Below, piece after piece: positions 26,357-35,327 of a DNA stretch of 64,000 bases. The DNA is from Pedobacter steynii (GTDB taxonomy: Bacteria > Bacteroidota > Bacteroidia > Sphingobacteriales > Sphingobacteriaceae): NCBI RefSeq assembly GCF_900103665.1, contig NZ_FNGY01000009.1, positions 248,001 through 312,000 on the forward strand, written 5' to 3'. The notes beneath the pieces were generated by a model. It made no database searches and was not told the origin of the DNA. It saw only the letters and a program-made list of their open reading frames with translations. The first letter of the stretch is position 1; every line of letters starts with the position of its first letter. A program made the translations under genes and the position numbers.

Positions 26357-26752
26357 ATGAAACGGAATTTGATTATTGTCGCAAGTTGCATCGCAGGTCT
26401 GGTTTACTCGACGGTTGGTTATGCACAAAATCCAGGACTGGCAGAAGACCAGAATCCAAGATATCAGGAAAGCAGGGCTAAATATATAGAATTAGCGGAT
26501 TCTTTGAACCGTAATCAGGGCAGCACTGTCCAGAATACCTATAAAGCGTACGACTGGTACACGGCGAGGGAAGAGCGCAGGGCTTTACGCAGACAAAGGA
26601 ATTATGAAAATAGCTGGTATAATCCTTACTATTATGGTAATTCTTATTATTCTCCAATCGGTCTCTCTCTGGGCTTTGGCTATAGCAACTATGGCTACGG
26701 TAACTATGGTTATGGTAATTGGGGACATCACGGGCGCTGGAACCGCTGGTAA
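26357..26752 (+). CDS. Small secreted Tyr/Gly/Asn-rich protein
   Basis: This 131-aa protein has a signal peptide ending in YAQ near residue 24, a charged middle region (YTAREERRALRRQRNYEN), and a C-terminal low-complexity tail of Tyr, Gly and Asn repeats (YGYGNYGYGN) ending HHGRWNRW. I do not recognise a family. It lies 31 nt upstream of the LpoB-like gene and may be part of that operon, which suggests an envelope role. Confidence 0.6.
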   Translation: MKRNLIIVASCIAGLVYSTVGYAQNPGLAEDQNPRYQESRAKYIELADSLNRNQGSTVQNTYKAYDWYTAREERRALRRQRNYENSWYNPYYYGNSYYSPIGLSLGFGYSNYGYGNYGYGNWGHHGRWNRW

Positions 26753-26783
26753 ACAACAACATTAGAAATTTATATTTAGAAAT

Positions 26784-27380
26784 ATGCAGTTTAAAAAAAT
26801 AATAGCAATTGCAGCTATTGCAGTTTCTGGGATGATGGTCATCAGCTCATGCTCCAGACAAGTTACACGTGTAAATACAGATGAATCGATTGACATCAGT
26901 GGAAACTGGAACAATACAGATTCAAGGCTGGTAGCTCAGGAAATGACCCAAACGATTCTGGGCGGAAAATGGTTGCCTAACCATTTGGAAGGCAAACAAG
27001 GAAAGAAACCAGTGGTTGTTGTTGGTGCGGTAAACAATAAAAGCCATGAGCATATCGATGCCGAGACTTTTGTTAAAGACGTAGAACAATCTTTTATCCA
27101 AAGTGATCGCGTGAGATTGGTGCAGGGTGGCAAAAAAAGAGAAGAATTACGTGCAGAAAAAGCAGATCAGCAAGACAATTCTTCCGTATCTACGATGAAG
27201 AAATTCGGATTGGAGAATGGAGCTGATTATATCCTTCAGGGTTCCATCAACTCTATTGTAGATTCACACAAAAGAAAAAAGGTCGTTTATTATCAGGTAA
27301 ACCTGGAACTGACCAATATTCAAACCAATGAAGTGGTTTGGATAGGAGACAAAAAAATTGCTAAATACGTTAAAAATTAG
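26784..27380 (+). CDS. LpoB-like outer-membrane lipoprotein
   Basis: This 198-aa lipoprotein has its lipobox cysteine at residue 23 (ISSC). The LpoB domain is recognisable: SGNWNNTDSRLVAQEMTQ, then VVVVGAVNNKSHEHIDAETF, GLENGADYILQGSINSI and the closing VNLELTNIQTNEVVWIGDKKI. In E. coli LpoB activates the glycosyltransferase PBP1B. Whether this protein activates a PBP here is inference. A COG3014-type gene follows 25 nt later, a gene order often seen for this family. Confidence 0.85.
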   Translation: MQFKKIIAIAAIAVSGMMVISSCSRQVTRVNTDESIDISGNWNNTDSRLVAQEMTQTILGGKWLPNHLEGKQGKKPVVVVGAVNNKSHEHIDAETFVKDVEQSFIQSDRVRLVQGGKKREELRAEKADQQDNSSVSTMKKFGLENGADYILQGSINSIVDSHKRKKVVYYQVNLELTNIQTNEVVWIGDKKIAKYVKN

Positions 27381-27405
27381 TCTGGTTTTACAGACTAAAT
27401 GTAAT

Positions 27406-28842
27406 ATGGTTAATATTAGTAAGCATACTTTTAGAGCATCACTTCTTTTGGGGTTGATGCTCTTTCTTTTTAGCTGTTCCAGCTATAATGACATGGTTGG
27501 GCCATATTACAAACAGGTTTCCAGCGGCAATTATCCGGAAGCAATTAAAGAGCTGGATAAAAACAGCCTACTGAAAAAGCCAAGAAACAAACTGCTTTTC
27601 CTGATGGAGAAGGGTAAAACGAGTCACCTTGTCGGGGATTACGAAAACAGTAACCGTTTCTTTAATGAGGCAGACCAGCTCCTGGAAAATGGAATGGGGG
27701 GGGCAATGGATGCGGTAGTAGGTACGCTTGTGAATCCGATGACACAGGTTTATAAAGGAGAAGACTTTGAGAAGTTTATGATCCATTATTATAAAGCCTT
27801 AAACTACGTTTACCTGAACCGTACAGAAGATGCAATCGTGGAAGCAAGAAGGATTACATTGCAGTCGCAGGAGCAGGGAGAGAAATTTAATGATAAGGAA
27901 AGCCGTTATTCTAAAGATGCCTTCTCCTTAATGCTTCAGGGATTAATCTATGAGCACGATGGAGATGTAAACAATGCTTTTATCGCTTACCGGAATGCTG
28001 CGGAAGTTTACCTGAACAGCAAAGACCAGACTTATTACGGAACCCAGATGCCGGAAGGCTTAAAGAAAGATGTGCTCAGAACAGCCGATGGAATGGGATT
28101 TGTGTCGGAGCTTCAAAGGTTTGAAGGGTTATTTAACCTTAAATATACCAGAGAAAAAGCACCCGAAGGCGGAGCGCTGATCTTTTTCTGGGAAAATGGA
28201 CTGGCACCTGTTAAACAGCAGGAAGAGTTTTTCTTTTCCTTGGTTAAAGGCAGCGATGGCGGTTTGTTTTTCACAAATGTAGGGGGAACGATCATCGTTC
28301 CGTTCAACAATAGTTATGGCAATAGGAACGACTTTAATGCGAGTTCCATTCAAAGTTTGAGGGCAACCTATCCAAAATATGTTGCACGTGCTCCTTTCTA
28401 CAACAATGCTACCTTAAGTAATGGTATAAATACAGTAAATTTTGAGAAAGCAGAAGACATCAATGAACTGGCTTTTAAGACACTTGATCAACGTTTTCTG
28501 AAAGAGATGAGTAAAGTATTAACACGTCTGGCGGTAAAAAAAGCTGCGGAGTATGTGCTGAGAGAGAGTGCTAAAGGAACCGGAAAGAATGGAAAAGACA
28601 ACTCTCTTTTGGAAGGACTTGGCTTAGGGATGCAGTTGTATAGCCTGATCTCTGAAAAGGCGGATACCAGAAACTGGCAATCTTTACCGGCAAATATCAG
28701 TTATACCCGGATTCCACTCCAAAAAGGGAACAATACCATCACGCTTAACCTAAGGGGAGCGAATGGCAGTAATGAAACGAAAACAATAGAAGTTGTGGGC
28801 ACAGGAAAATTACAGTTTTATAACTATTCAACTTTACGGTAG
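27406..28842 (+). CDS. COG3014-like lipoprotein partnered with LpoB
   Basis: From ATG 27406 this is a 478-aa lipoprotein with its lipobox cysteine at about residue 24 (LFSC). The body looks like tetratricopeptide-type helices (YNDMVGPYYKQVSSGNYPEA, YKALNYVYLNRTEDAIVEAR, FSLMLQGLIYEHDGDVNNAF), then a beta-rich part (LRATYPKYVARAPFY) and a closing NTITLNLRG. The upstream frame from 27358 overlaps lpoB and lacks a signal peptide, so the inner ATG is preferred. The function is unknown; the operon link to LpoB suggests cell-wall synthesis control. Confidence 0.78.
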   Translation: MVNISKHTFRASLLLGLMLFLFSCSSYNDMVGPYYKQVSSGNYPEAIKELDKNSLLKKPRNKLLFLMEKGKTSHLVGDYENSNRFFNEADQLLENGMGGAMDAVVGTLVNPMTQVYKGEDFEKFMIHYYKALNYVYLNRTEDAIVEARRITLQSQEQGEKFNDKESRYSKDAFSLMLQGLIYEHDGDVNNAFIAYRNAAEVYLNSKDQTYYGTQMPEGLKKDVLRTADGMGFVSELQRFEGLFNLKYTREKAPEGGALIFFWENGLAPVKQQEEFFFSLVKGSDGGLFFTNVGGTIIVPFNNSYGNRNDFNASSIQSLRATYPKYVARAPFYNNATLSNGINTVNFEKAEDINELAFKTLDQRFLKEMSKVLTRLAVKKAAEYVLRESAKGTGKNGKDNSLLEGLGLGMQLYSLISEKADTRNWQSLPANISYTRIPLQKGNNTITLNLRGANGSNETKTIEVVGTGKLQFYNYSTLR

Positions 28843-28879
28843 CCCCGGCTCAAATCAATAAACCACACAATAAATAAAT

Positions 28880-29146
28880 ATGCAAGAACCTTTTGACATT
28901 CAGATAGGAGACATTAATTACGCTGTTTTTCCGGAAGGAAACGACGTTTACGTAATTTTTAAAGAAGGTAAAGAATATACCCACATTCAAAAAGACACAG
29001 ACCTTCAATGGCTGAAACTAGATCCTGAAACCGCCCTTCCTTTGTTTGAAGTGGATGAAGAGATCAACAACATTGGCCGCGAAATCTTAGCATTCCAACC
29101 TGAAGAAGAAGACGAAGCGGAAAGCGAAGAAGAGGAAGAAGAATAG
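28880..29146 (+). CDS. Small acidic protein of unknown function
   Basis: This 88-aa protein begins MQEPFDIQIGDINYAVFPEG, a compact beta-rich segment, and ends in a strongly acidic tail (EEEDEAESEEEEEE). There is no signal peptide, and I do not know the family. It is 37 nt after the COG3014-like gene on the same strand and ends 3 nt before the convergent yifB stop, with no terminator visible between them. Confidence 0.6.
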   Translation: MQEPFDIQIGDINYAVFPEGNDVYVIFKEGKEYTHIQKDTDLQWLKLDPETALPLFEVDEEINNIGREILAFQPEEEDEAESEEEEEE

Positions 29147-29149
29147 ACC

Positions 29150-30688
29150 TCAGGATGCCCAGCTATCGCGGTCCAGGCTGCGGTAGTGAATGGCTTCTGC
29201 CAAGTGTTCCGGTTCAATGTCTTCGCATGCTGCCAGGTCAGCAATCGTTCTCGCCACCTTTAAGATCCGGTCGTATGCCCTCGCTGATAAGCCCAGTTTC
29301 TCCATGGCTTTTTTGATCAGTTCCTGTCCTTCCACATTGATATTACAAATCTTACGAACCATTTTGGGGCTCATCTGAGCGTTGCAGTATACATCCGTTT
29401 TCCCCTGAAAGCGATGGGCCTGAATGGCTCTGGCCGCAATAACCCGCTCCCTGATCAAGGCACTTTTTTCTGTGGCAACAGGAGACGAGAGCTCAGTAAA
29501 GTGAACAGGGGTGACTTCTACATGCAGGTCTATCCTGTCCAGCAGCGGACCGGAAACCTTGCTCAGGTATTTCTGGACCATACCTGGCCCGCAGATACAT
29601 GCTTTTTCAGGATGGTTATAAAAACCACAGGGACAGGGATTCATGGAGGCGATGAGCATGAAACTTGCCGGATAGACCACGCTCATCCTGGCTCTGGAGA
29701 TCACGATATTCCGGTCTTCCAGCGGTTGGCGCATGACTTCAAGTACGCTTCTTTTAAATTCAGGAAGTTCATCCAGAAAAAGCACCCCATTGTGGGCCAG
29801 GGAGATTTCTCCCGGTTGGGGGTGGGCACCACCGCCAACCAGTGCCATGTCTGAAATCGTATGGTGCGGACAGCGATAGGGCCGCGCTGTCATGAGCGAA
29901 TCTATGGCATTGAGCTTTCCTGCTACCGAATGTATTTTAGTCGTTTCCAGCGCCTCCTGTAAGCTGAGTGGAGGTAGTATGGTAGGGAGTCTCTTTGCCA
30001 GCATTGTTTTTCCTGCTCCCGGCGGACCAATTAAAATCAGGTTATGTCCGCCTGCTGCGGCAATTTCCAGCGCACGCTTAATGTTCTCCTGCCCTTTCAC
30101 ATCAGAAAAATCAAATTCATAGCTATCCTGATGCTGCAGAAAAGTATCGGTTGAATTGACGAATACCCGTTCCGGTTTTTCCTTGCCATTAAAGAAAGCA
30201 ACCACTTCACCGAGGTTAGACATCCCGTATACCAGGAGTTCGGCCACGATGGCCGCTTCCCTGGAATTGTCTTTGGGCAGGATAAAGCCTTTAAATCCTG
30301 CGGCTTTTGCCTGGATTGCTATGGGCAGGGCCCCTTTGATGGGTTGTAATCCTCCGTCTAAGGAGAGTTCACCCATAATGAAATAATCGGCAGTTTCAGT
30401 GCTTTCGATCTGACCTGATGCGGCAAGAATGGCAATGGCAATCGGAAGATCATAAGCTGATCCTTCTTTCCTGATGTCTGCCGGAGCAAGGTTAATCACA
30501 ATCTTTTGTCTGGGCATTTTTAGTCCGGCAGACTGGATCGCACTTTCTATTCTGCGGAGGCTTTCTTTAATCGCATTGTCCGGAAGGCCAACGATATGGT
30601 ATTTATTTCCTCCGCCAATACTGACTTCAATTGTGATCGTTAGGGCATCAACGCCAAAAACAGCGCTTCCATAAGTTTTTACCAGCAT
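29150..30688 (-). CDS. comM: YifB/ComM family Mg-chelatase-like AAA ATPase
   Basis: This 512-aa cytoplasmic protein has an N-terminal Lon-protease-like fold (about 1-170, IVINLAPADIRKEGSAYDLP), a P-loop in LIGPPGAGKTMLAKRLP, Walker B GVLFLDELPEF and the Mg-chelatase-like C-terminal domain (LSARAYDRILKVARTIADL). Four cysteines in NPCPCGFYNHPEKACICGPG are typical of the family. ComM is a hexameric helicase that helps branch migration when foreign DNA is recombined in other bacteria. A terminator lies between it and ffh. Confidence 0.94.
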   Translation of the reverse strand: MLVKTYGSAVFGVDALTITIEVSIGGGNKYHIVGLPDNAIKESLRRIESAIQSAGLKMPRQKIVINLAPADIRKEGSAYDLPIAIAILAASGQIESTETADYFIMGELSLDGGLQPIKGALPIAIQAKAAGFKGFILPKDNSREAAIVAELLVYGMSNLGEVVAFFNGKEKPERVFVNSTDTFLQHQDSYEFDFSDVKGQENIKRALEIAAAGGHNLILIGPPGAGKTMLAKRLPTILPPLSLQEALETTKIHSVAGKLNAIDSLMTARPYRCPHHTISDMALVGGGAHPQPGEISLAHNGVLFLDELPEFKRSVLEVMRQPLEDRNIVISRARMSVVYPASFMLIASMNPCPCGFYNHPEKACICGPGMVQKYLSKVSGPLLDRIDLHVEVTPVHFTELSSPVATEKSALIRERVIAARAIQAHRFQGKTDVYCNAQMSPKMVRKICNINVEGQELIKKAMEKLGLSARAYDRILKVARTIADLAACEDIEPEHLAEAIHYRSLDRDSWAS

Positions 30689-30752
30689 ATACAGATTGGG
30701 TTTTGCCTAATCTATACGCAAAAACAATATGGAGGTAGTTTTTTGGCAAATA

Positions 30753-30779
30753 AAAAGCCCGGCTTGGAGGGCCGGGCTG
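30753..30779 (-). terminator. Terminator of ffh
   Basis: On the minus strand AGCCCGGC pairs with GCCGGGCT and is followed by TTTTT, 22 nt beyond the ffh stop codon. Confidence 0.88.
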
Positions 30780-30801
30780 ATATCGTATCTTAAAAAATAG
30801 C

Positions 30802-32142
30802 TTACATTCTTCCCTGAGGCATTTTAGGCATGTTTTTCATCATTTTTGCTGCTGCTGCGGGATTAGAGAACTGCTTCATTACTTTACGCATGTCTTCAAA
30901 CTGTTTGATCAGTTTAGTAACGTCCTCAATTTTATTTCCTGAACCGTTGGCAATCCTTGCACGTCTGCTTTGCTGAATGCTGTCCGGGTTTTCACGCTCG
31001 TACTTGGTCATAGACTGAATGATGGCTTCTACATTTTTGAAAGCATCATCTTCTATCTCCACATTTTTCATCATTTTGCTCACGCCGGGAATCATGCCCA
31101 TCAGGTCTTTCATGTTACCCATTTTCTTGATCTGCTGAATCTGGCTATAGAAATCGTTGAAATCAAACTTGTTCTTACGGATTTTCTTTTGAAGTTCTGC
31201 CGCTTCTTTCTCATCAAACTGCTGTTGTGCACGTTCAACAAGGGAAACCACATCACCCATACCCAAAATACGTGAAGCCATCCTTTCAGGATAGAACACA
31301 TCCAGGGCTTCCATTTTCTCACCGGTACCGATAAATTTGATCGGTTTATTGACCACTGATTTGATCGATAAGGCCGCACCACCACGGGTATCACCATCCA
31401 GTTTGGTTAAAACCACCCCGGTAAAGTCTAACCTGTCGTTGAATGCTTTTGCTGTATTAACCGCATCCTGTCCGGTCATGGCATCAACAACAAACAGGAT
31501 TTCGTGCGGTTTAGTATGTTCTTTTACGGCGGCGATCTCGTTCATCATCTCCTCGTCTATCGCTAAACGACCGGCCGTATCTATAATAATTACATTGTTG
31601 TGCTGTTTCTTCCCTTCAGCAATACCCTCCATTGCAATCGCTACCGGATCTTTAGAGCCGATATTTGCATAAACAGGAACCCCGATCTGCTCTCCCAGGA
31701 TCTGCAACTGGTCTATCGCTGCCGGGCGGTATACGTCGCCTGCCACCAACAGCGGTTTCTTACCTTTACTTTTCAGATAATTGGCCAGTTTTCCTGTGAA
31801 AGTTGTTTTACCGGCACCATTCAGTCCGGCAATCAGTATGATGGTTGGGTTTGTTTTCAGGTCTAACTCTGTTACTTCACCACCCATTAAGGCGGTCAGC
31901 TCATCGTTCATTACTTTGGTCAGCAACTGACCTGGAGAAACAGCCGTAAGTACATTTAAGCCCAGCGCTTTTTCTTTCACGTCATCGGTGAAGCTTTTCG
32001 CTGTTTTGTAATTTACGTCGGCATCCAATAAAGCCTTACGGATTTCTTTCATGGTCTCGGCCACGTTGATCTCTGTAATACTGCCTTGTCCTTTTAAAAC
32101 TTTAAATGCACGGTCTAGTTTATCCTGTAAATTTTCAAACAT
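30802..32142 (-). CDS. ffh: Signal recognition particle protein Ffh
   Basis: This 446-aa GTPase targets nascent membrane proteins to the translocon together with 4.5S RNA and FtsY. It has the N domain, then the G domain motifs GLNGAGKTTFTGKLA, DTAGRLAIDEEMM and TKLDGDTRGGAALS. The methionine-rich M domain (MGNMKDLMGMIPGVSKMMK, RRARIANGSG) is followed by a Met/Pro-rich end. It is a single gene with its own -7 box and terminator. Confidence 0.97.
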   Translation of the reverse strand: MFENLQDKLDRAFKVLKGQGSITEINVAETMKEIRKALLDADVNYKTAKSFTDDVKEKALGLNVLTAVSPGQLLTKVMNDELTALMGGEVTELDLKTNPTIILIAGLNGAGKTTFTGKLANYLKSKGKKPLLVAGDVYRPAAIDQLQILGEQIGVPVYANIGSKDPVAIAMEGIAEGKKQHNNVIIIDTAGRLAIDEEMMNEIAAVKEHTKPHEILFVVDAMTGQDAVNTAKAFNDRLDFTGVVLTKLDGDTRGGAALSIKSVVNKPIKFIGTGEKMEALDVFYPERMASRILGMGDVVSLVERAQQQFDEKEAAELQKKIRKNKFDFNDFYSQIQQIKKMGNMKDLMGMIPGVSKMMKNVEIEDDAFKNVEAIIQSMTKYERENPDSIQQSRRARIANGSGNKIEDVTKLIKQFEDMRKVMKQFSNPAAAAKMMKNMPKMPQGRM

Positions 32143-32179
32143 TTTCTTTAATGCTTAGTGTTCAATTTTTTGTAAAAGC

Positions 32180-32187
32180 CAAAGTTA
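32180..32187 (-). promoter_or_regulatory. -7 box of ffh
   Basis: The minus strand reads TAACTTTG, matching TAnnTTTG, 37 nt upstream of ATG 32142. Confidence 0.45.
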
Positions 32188-32226
32188 TTAAATTTGGCCG
32201 AATCAGATGGGAATATTTGTAAAGTA

Positions 32227-33222
32227 TTAGCGTGGGAAGACAAACATCACGCCCAGTGCAAGTGTCTGACTCCCTTGTATACTGGGGTCGGTATCTTTGT
32301 CCATAAGCCCTATGCCACTTAAAGACACATTCATGAGTCTGTTCAGCTTCGACGTAAGTGTAACATCGAGCCGATGGTCTATGTGAATCAGTGGCCTGTC
32401 GTAAGGAATAAACATCTGATACCTTGCTTTCAAAGTGGTGTTCGTAAAGATTTCTTTTTCAAAGTTACTCACGATCTGGAAAGCGAGTTCATTTCTGAAT
32501 GTCTTACCAGAGTCGACCCCAAATTTGGGATTCTTATCTATAAAGATGCTTTTATCTAATACAAAAGTCTGTCTGGCGGTCCCGGTACCAATTCTTGTAG
32601 AAAAATACTTGTTAGGCTTATATTCAAAACCCATTGACTCCGTCAGATAACCCGGGGCCATAAATCTGGAAATAAGATCGGCCTTTTCCACTCCCGCTGT
32701 GGTGGTGTATTTATAACCTTTATCAAATTGAGACTCAAAGTTTACTGACGCAAAGAAATACCAGTTTTTGGACATCTGTATCGCCGCTTTATTATCCCAG
32801 AAGATCCTGTCCCTGGTTTTTTTCTGCAGTTGATCTTTATTTTTTATTTTCCCATATTCCAGGATTACCTCACTCACATAACTGTAGTTTTCCTTGCTGT
32901 ATTCTGCTTTATAATTCACCAAACCGCCTACTGCAAGGGAATTTACCCCACCACCTTTCCAATTATTAGAAAAGGTTGCCTGGTTCACATTGATCCCTAT
33001 CGCGGTCTTTGTTTTCCAGTAATTTACTTTCGCATCCACAACGATGGGCGAAAGAGCTACGGGTTTAAAAATTAAAACTCCAGTTCTGGAAGGTAGCGGA
33101 CTACGCTTTAGTTTGATCTCCAGACCTTTGGTGTCAATTGGAATGGTGTCTACTTCCTGAGCAGATAAGGTATTTATGGATGCTATAAAAACCAATAAGA
33201 AGCTGGCATAAAAAATCTTCAT
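32227..33222 (-). CDS. DUF3078 outer-membrane protein
   Basis: From ATG 33222 this is a 331-aa protein with a signal peptide (about 1-22, ending TLSAQ). The mature sequence is made of amphipathic beta strands: FSNNWKGGGVNSLAVGGLVNY, NYSYVSEVILEYGKIKN and a final QTLALGVMFVFPR. That is typical of DUF3078, a Bacteroidota family predicted to form outer-membrane barrels. The function is not known. The longer frame adds six residues ahead of the signal peptide. Confidence 0.85.
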   Translation of the reverse strand: MKIFYASFLLVFIASINTLSAQEVDTIPIDTKGLEIKLKRSPLPSRTGVLIFKPVALSPIVVDAKVNYWKTKTAIGINVNQATFSNNWKGGGVNSLAVGGLVNYKAEYSKENYSYVSEVILEYGKIKNKDQLQKKTRDRIFWDNKAAIQMSKNWYFFASVNFESQFDKGYKYTTTAGVEKADLISRFMAPGYLTESMGFEYKPNKYFSTRIGTGTARQTFVLDKSIFIDKNPKFGVDSGKTFRNELAFQIVSNFEKEIFTNTTLKARYQMFIPYDRPLIHIDHRLDVTLTSKLNRLMNVSLSGIGLMDKDTDPSIQGSQTLALGVMFVFPR

Positions 33223-33293
33223 TCCTACAAAGAAAAACAAAAATGTTGCTTATTAAAAGTTTAATAGCAAACTAATTGCAGAATGACAGGGAA

Positions 33294-33629
33294 TTAGGTG
33301 TTTTGGGAGCGGTATCTGAGCCAGGAAAAGACCTTTCTATGTGATAAATAACTCAGGTTACGCTCGTTGGCATAAGCTTCTCTTTCAAAGCGGATATTAA
33401 AATAAGCGAGGTAATGGTTTTTGAAACGAATCAGGTTAATCAGATAATTCAGTACATACAGCAGATAAAAAGGAAGGATGAGCAGCTCCAGCTGTTGGCG
33501 AAGGTGTATGCGCTCATGATTAACCAGTGTTTTATTTGTTTTTTGATGTTTGTTCTGTAAAATGATAAAAGGGTAGAGGGCCATGGCATTGGCAGACAAC
33601 CCGGGATATATCAAAAAGAACGACCTCAA
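33294..33629 (-). CDS. Small membrane protein with HERIH motif
   Basis: This 111-aa protein contains HERIH at 38-42, an HExxH zinc-protease motif, a hydrophobic segment at about 47-68, and FEREAYANE at 81-89, which could provide a third glutamate ligand. It is far shorter than M48 or M56 peptidases. The start overlaps the stop of the upstream gene by 4 bp, so the two are coupled. Enzymatic activity is only a possibility; I do not know a named family. Confidence 0.55.
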   Translation of the reverse strand: MRSFFLIYPGLSANAMALYPFIILQNKHQKTNKTLVNHERIHLRQQLELLILPFYLLYVLNYLINLIRFKNHYLAYFNIRFEREAYANERNLSYLSHRKVFSWLRYRSQNT

Positions 33630-34378
33630 AACTTTTCAATCGTTAATTTAGGCAGGGGTTGCAACCTGAAGGCCGCGGGATTTCGTTTATAACTGGCATA
33701 GCTGTTTCTCACAAAAACAACAAAGGCATAATCAGATGCGGTCAATGCAAACTGATAGGTGGGCCGGTATTGCTGCATAAAATCTTCTGCCTCGAAATCG
33801 CCGATGTGTAACGTTCTTTTCACGTAATCGGGCTTAAACCTGTAGTCGATGATGGCCTCTTTATAATCCCTTTCCAGGATTTTCTGCAAATGTCTGGCAT
33901 TTTTGCCATCTCTGCTCAGCAGGTTGTAAATTGCGTCTATACCCAATCCTACGCCGCCCATTCCAAGGTTGAGCAGGTCTTTTGCTTTTCCTTTATCCAG
34001 GGCATACTTATATTCTTTCAGGGATTTCTCATGACGTTCTCTTGGGGTATATTTATCGCCGATAATGGCCACTTCCCTCAGGTTGATTCCAAGTGACTTC
34101 AATTGAAAATACACCGCTTTCTGACCTTTGTAAACGATCGTATCCAGTGCGTAGCCCTGCAACACGGCAAATAAGGTATCTCCAACAGCAGCTTTTATCG
34201 CAAATTCTCCTTTCGGGGTGTTGTAAATCCCCTCATCATTGGTAGAATTGTAGATATACACCTTTGCGAGGCGGAGTTTGGATTCCTTATCTACGACAAA
34301 CCCCTGCACACCGGAACTCTGTGCTACAATTTTAAGGCTCAAAAAAGAAAACAGTAAGAGTAAACCTAAATACTTCAT
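33626..34378 (-). CDS. Secreted protein with carboxypeptidase-regulatory-like domain
   Basis: This 250-aa protein has a signal peptide (1-19, ending KIVAQ), then a CarboxypepD-reg-like domain: GVQGFVVDKESKLRLAKVYI, TPKGEFAIKAAVGDTLFAVL. The following part (DKYTPRERHEKSLKEYKYAL, GVGLGIDAIYNLLSRDGKNA) is common in Bacteroidota envelope proteins of unknown role and is not similar enough to the protein at 8577 to call a recent duplicate. It is coupled to the small HERIH protein. Confidence 0.72.
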   Translation of the reverse strand: MKYLGLLLLFSFLSLKIVAQSSGVQGFVVDKESKLRLAKVYIYNSTNDEGIYNTPKGEFAIKAAVGDTLFAVLQGYALDTIVYKGQKAVYFQLKSLGINLREVAIIGDKYTPRERHEKSLKEYKYALDKGKAKDLLNLGMGGVGLGIDAIYNLLSRDGKNARHLQKILERDYKEAIIDYRFKPDYVKRTLHIGDFEAEDFMQQYRPTYQFALTASDYAFVVFVRNSYASYKRNPAAFRLQPLPKLTIEKF

Positions 34379-34427
34379 CAGAACACAAAATTACGAGATA
34401 TCTATATCAGCAGATTAAATATTAACA

Positions 34428-35327
34428 TTATTTAACTAAGACCAGTTTCTGCCCGATTTTGATGCCCTCTTCGGTAAGGCTATTCAGCGTTTTTATGTCC
34501 TCTATGCTGATGTTGAACCGTTTGGAAAGGTTATAAAGCGTGTCTCCCTTTTGTACGGTATAGACCTTTTCTGCTAGTGTGGCAGGCATAACCGTTCCAA
34601 TGACCGCTGTTTTTACAGGAGCTGAAGTATCTGCTGGTGTAGTGATCACCTGTTTTGAAGGTGGCGTGGCTACAGGAGTGAATTTTTTCTTTTCCTGAGG
34701 GATGTTGGCATTGATCTCTGTAAAGATTTTGTCCTCTCTCTTTAGTTTTTCTTTTTCTGATTCCGACTGGTCATACTGATACAACTGGTATTTTTCGATC
34801 ATACTGATCAGCATGGCCGGATATCTTGGATTAGTCGCATAGCCTGCCTGTTTCAACCCATTTGCCCAGTTCTTATAATCGTTCTTATCCAGTTCGAATA
34901 AAAAGCTGTAACGTTTTCTTTTGAGAAACTCGGAATGGTCTTTATAGGATTCACGGGCATCTTTATATACCCGGAAGCAATCGTTGGTATTGTCGTCATC
35001 TTTGTAATAGGCTTTTCCTTTCCATTCTGACGTACATTTAATCCCGAAATGGTTATTGGCATATTTTGCCAGGCTGCTGTTCCCGCTTCCGGATTCAATA
35101 ATACCTTGTGCCAGGGTGATACTCGCAGGAATCCCATAGGTATTCATCTCTTCAATGGCTACTGCTTTAAAGGTTTCAATGTAGTTTAAAGTGGTATAAG
35201 AAGGGATATTTGGATTTGCTTTGTTGGCAGCTTTCTCTATTTCCTTATTGTTCCGGCTGTATTTTTTTGTCTTACAGGCGAAGAACATTGGGAGGATCAG
35301 GGCAAGGAGGAGGATTCTTTTGTTCAT
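34428..35327 (-). CDS. LysM glucosaminidase lipoprotein
   Basis: This 299-aa protein has a lipobox FFAC (Cys18). A glucosaminidase domain runs from about 55 to 195 with ITLAQGIIESGSGNSSLAKY (the family catalytic glutamate region), NNHFGIKC and YKDHSEFLKRKRY. A Pro/Thr-rich linker leads to one LysM domain at the end (VYTVQKGDTLYNLSKRFN). It should cut N-acetylglucosamine bonds in peptidoglycan from the outer membrane side. It shares one base with the stop of the upstream paralogue (TAATG). Confidence 0.9.
   Translation of the reverse strand: MNKRILLLALILPMFFACKTKKYSRNNKEIEKAANKANPNIPSYTTLNYIETFKAVAIEEMNTYGIPASITLAQGIIESGSGNSSLAKYANNHFGIKCTSEWKGKAYYKDDDNTNDCFRVYKDARESYKDHSEFLKRKRYSFLFELDKNDYKNWANGLKQAGYATNPRYPAMLISMIEKYQLYQYDQSESEKEKLKREDKIFTEINANIPQEKKKFTPVATPPSKQVITTPADTSAPVKTAVIGTVMPATLAEKVYTVQKGDTLYNLSKRFNISIEDIKTLNSLTEEGIKIGQKLVLVK

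Noticed and set aside
26640..26750. Repeat-like Tyr/Gly/Asn codons considered as a DNA tandem repeat
   Set aside because: The repeats are irregular at the DNA level and are explained by the protein tail.
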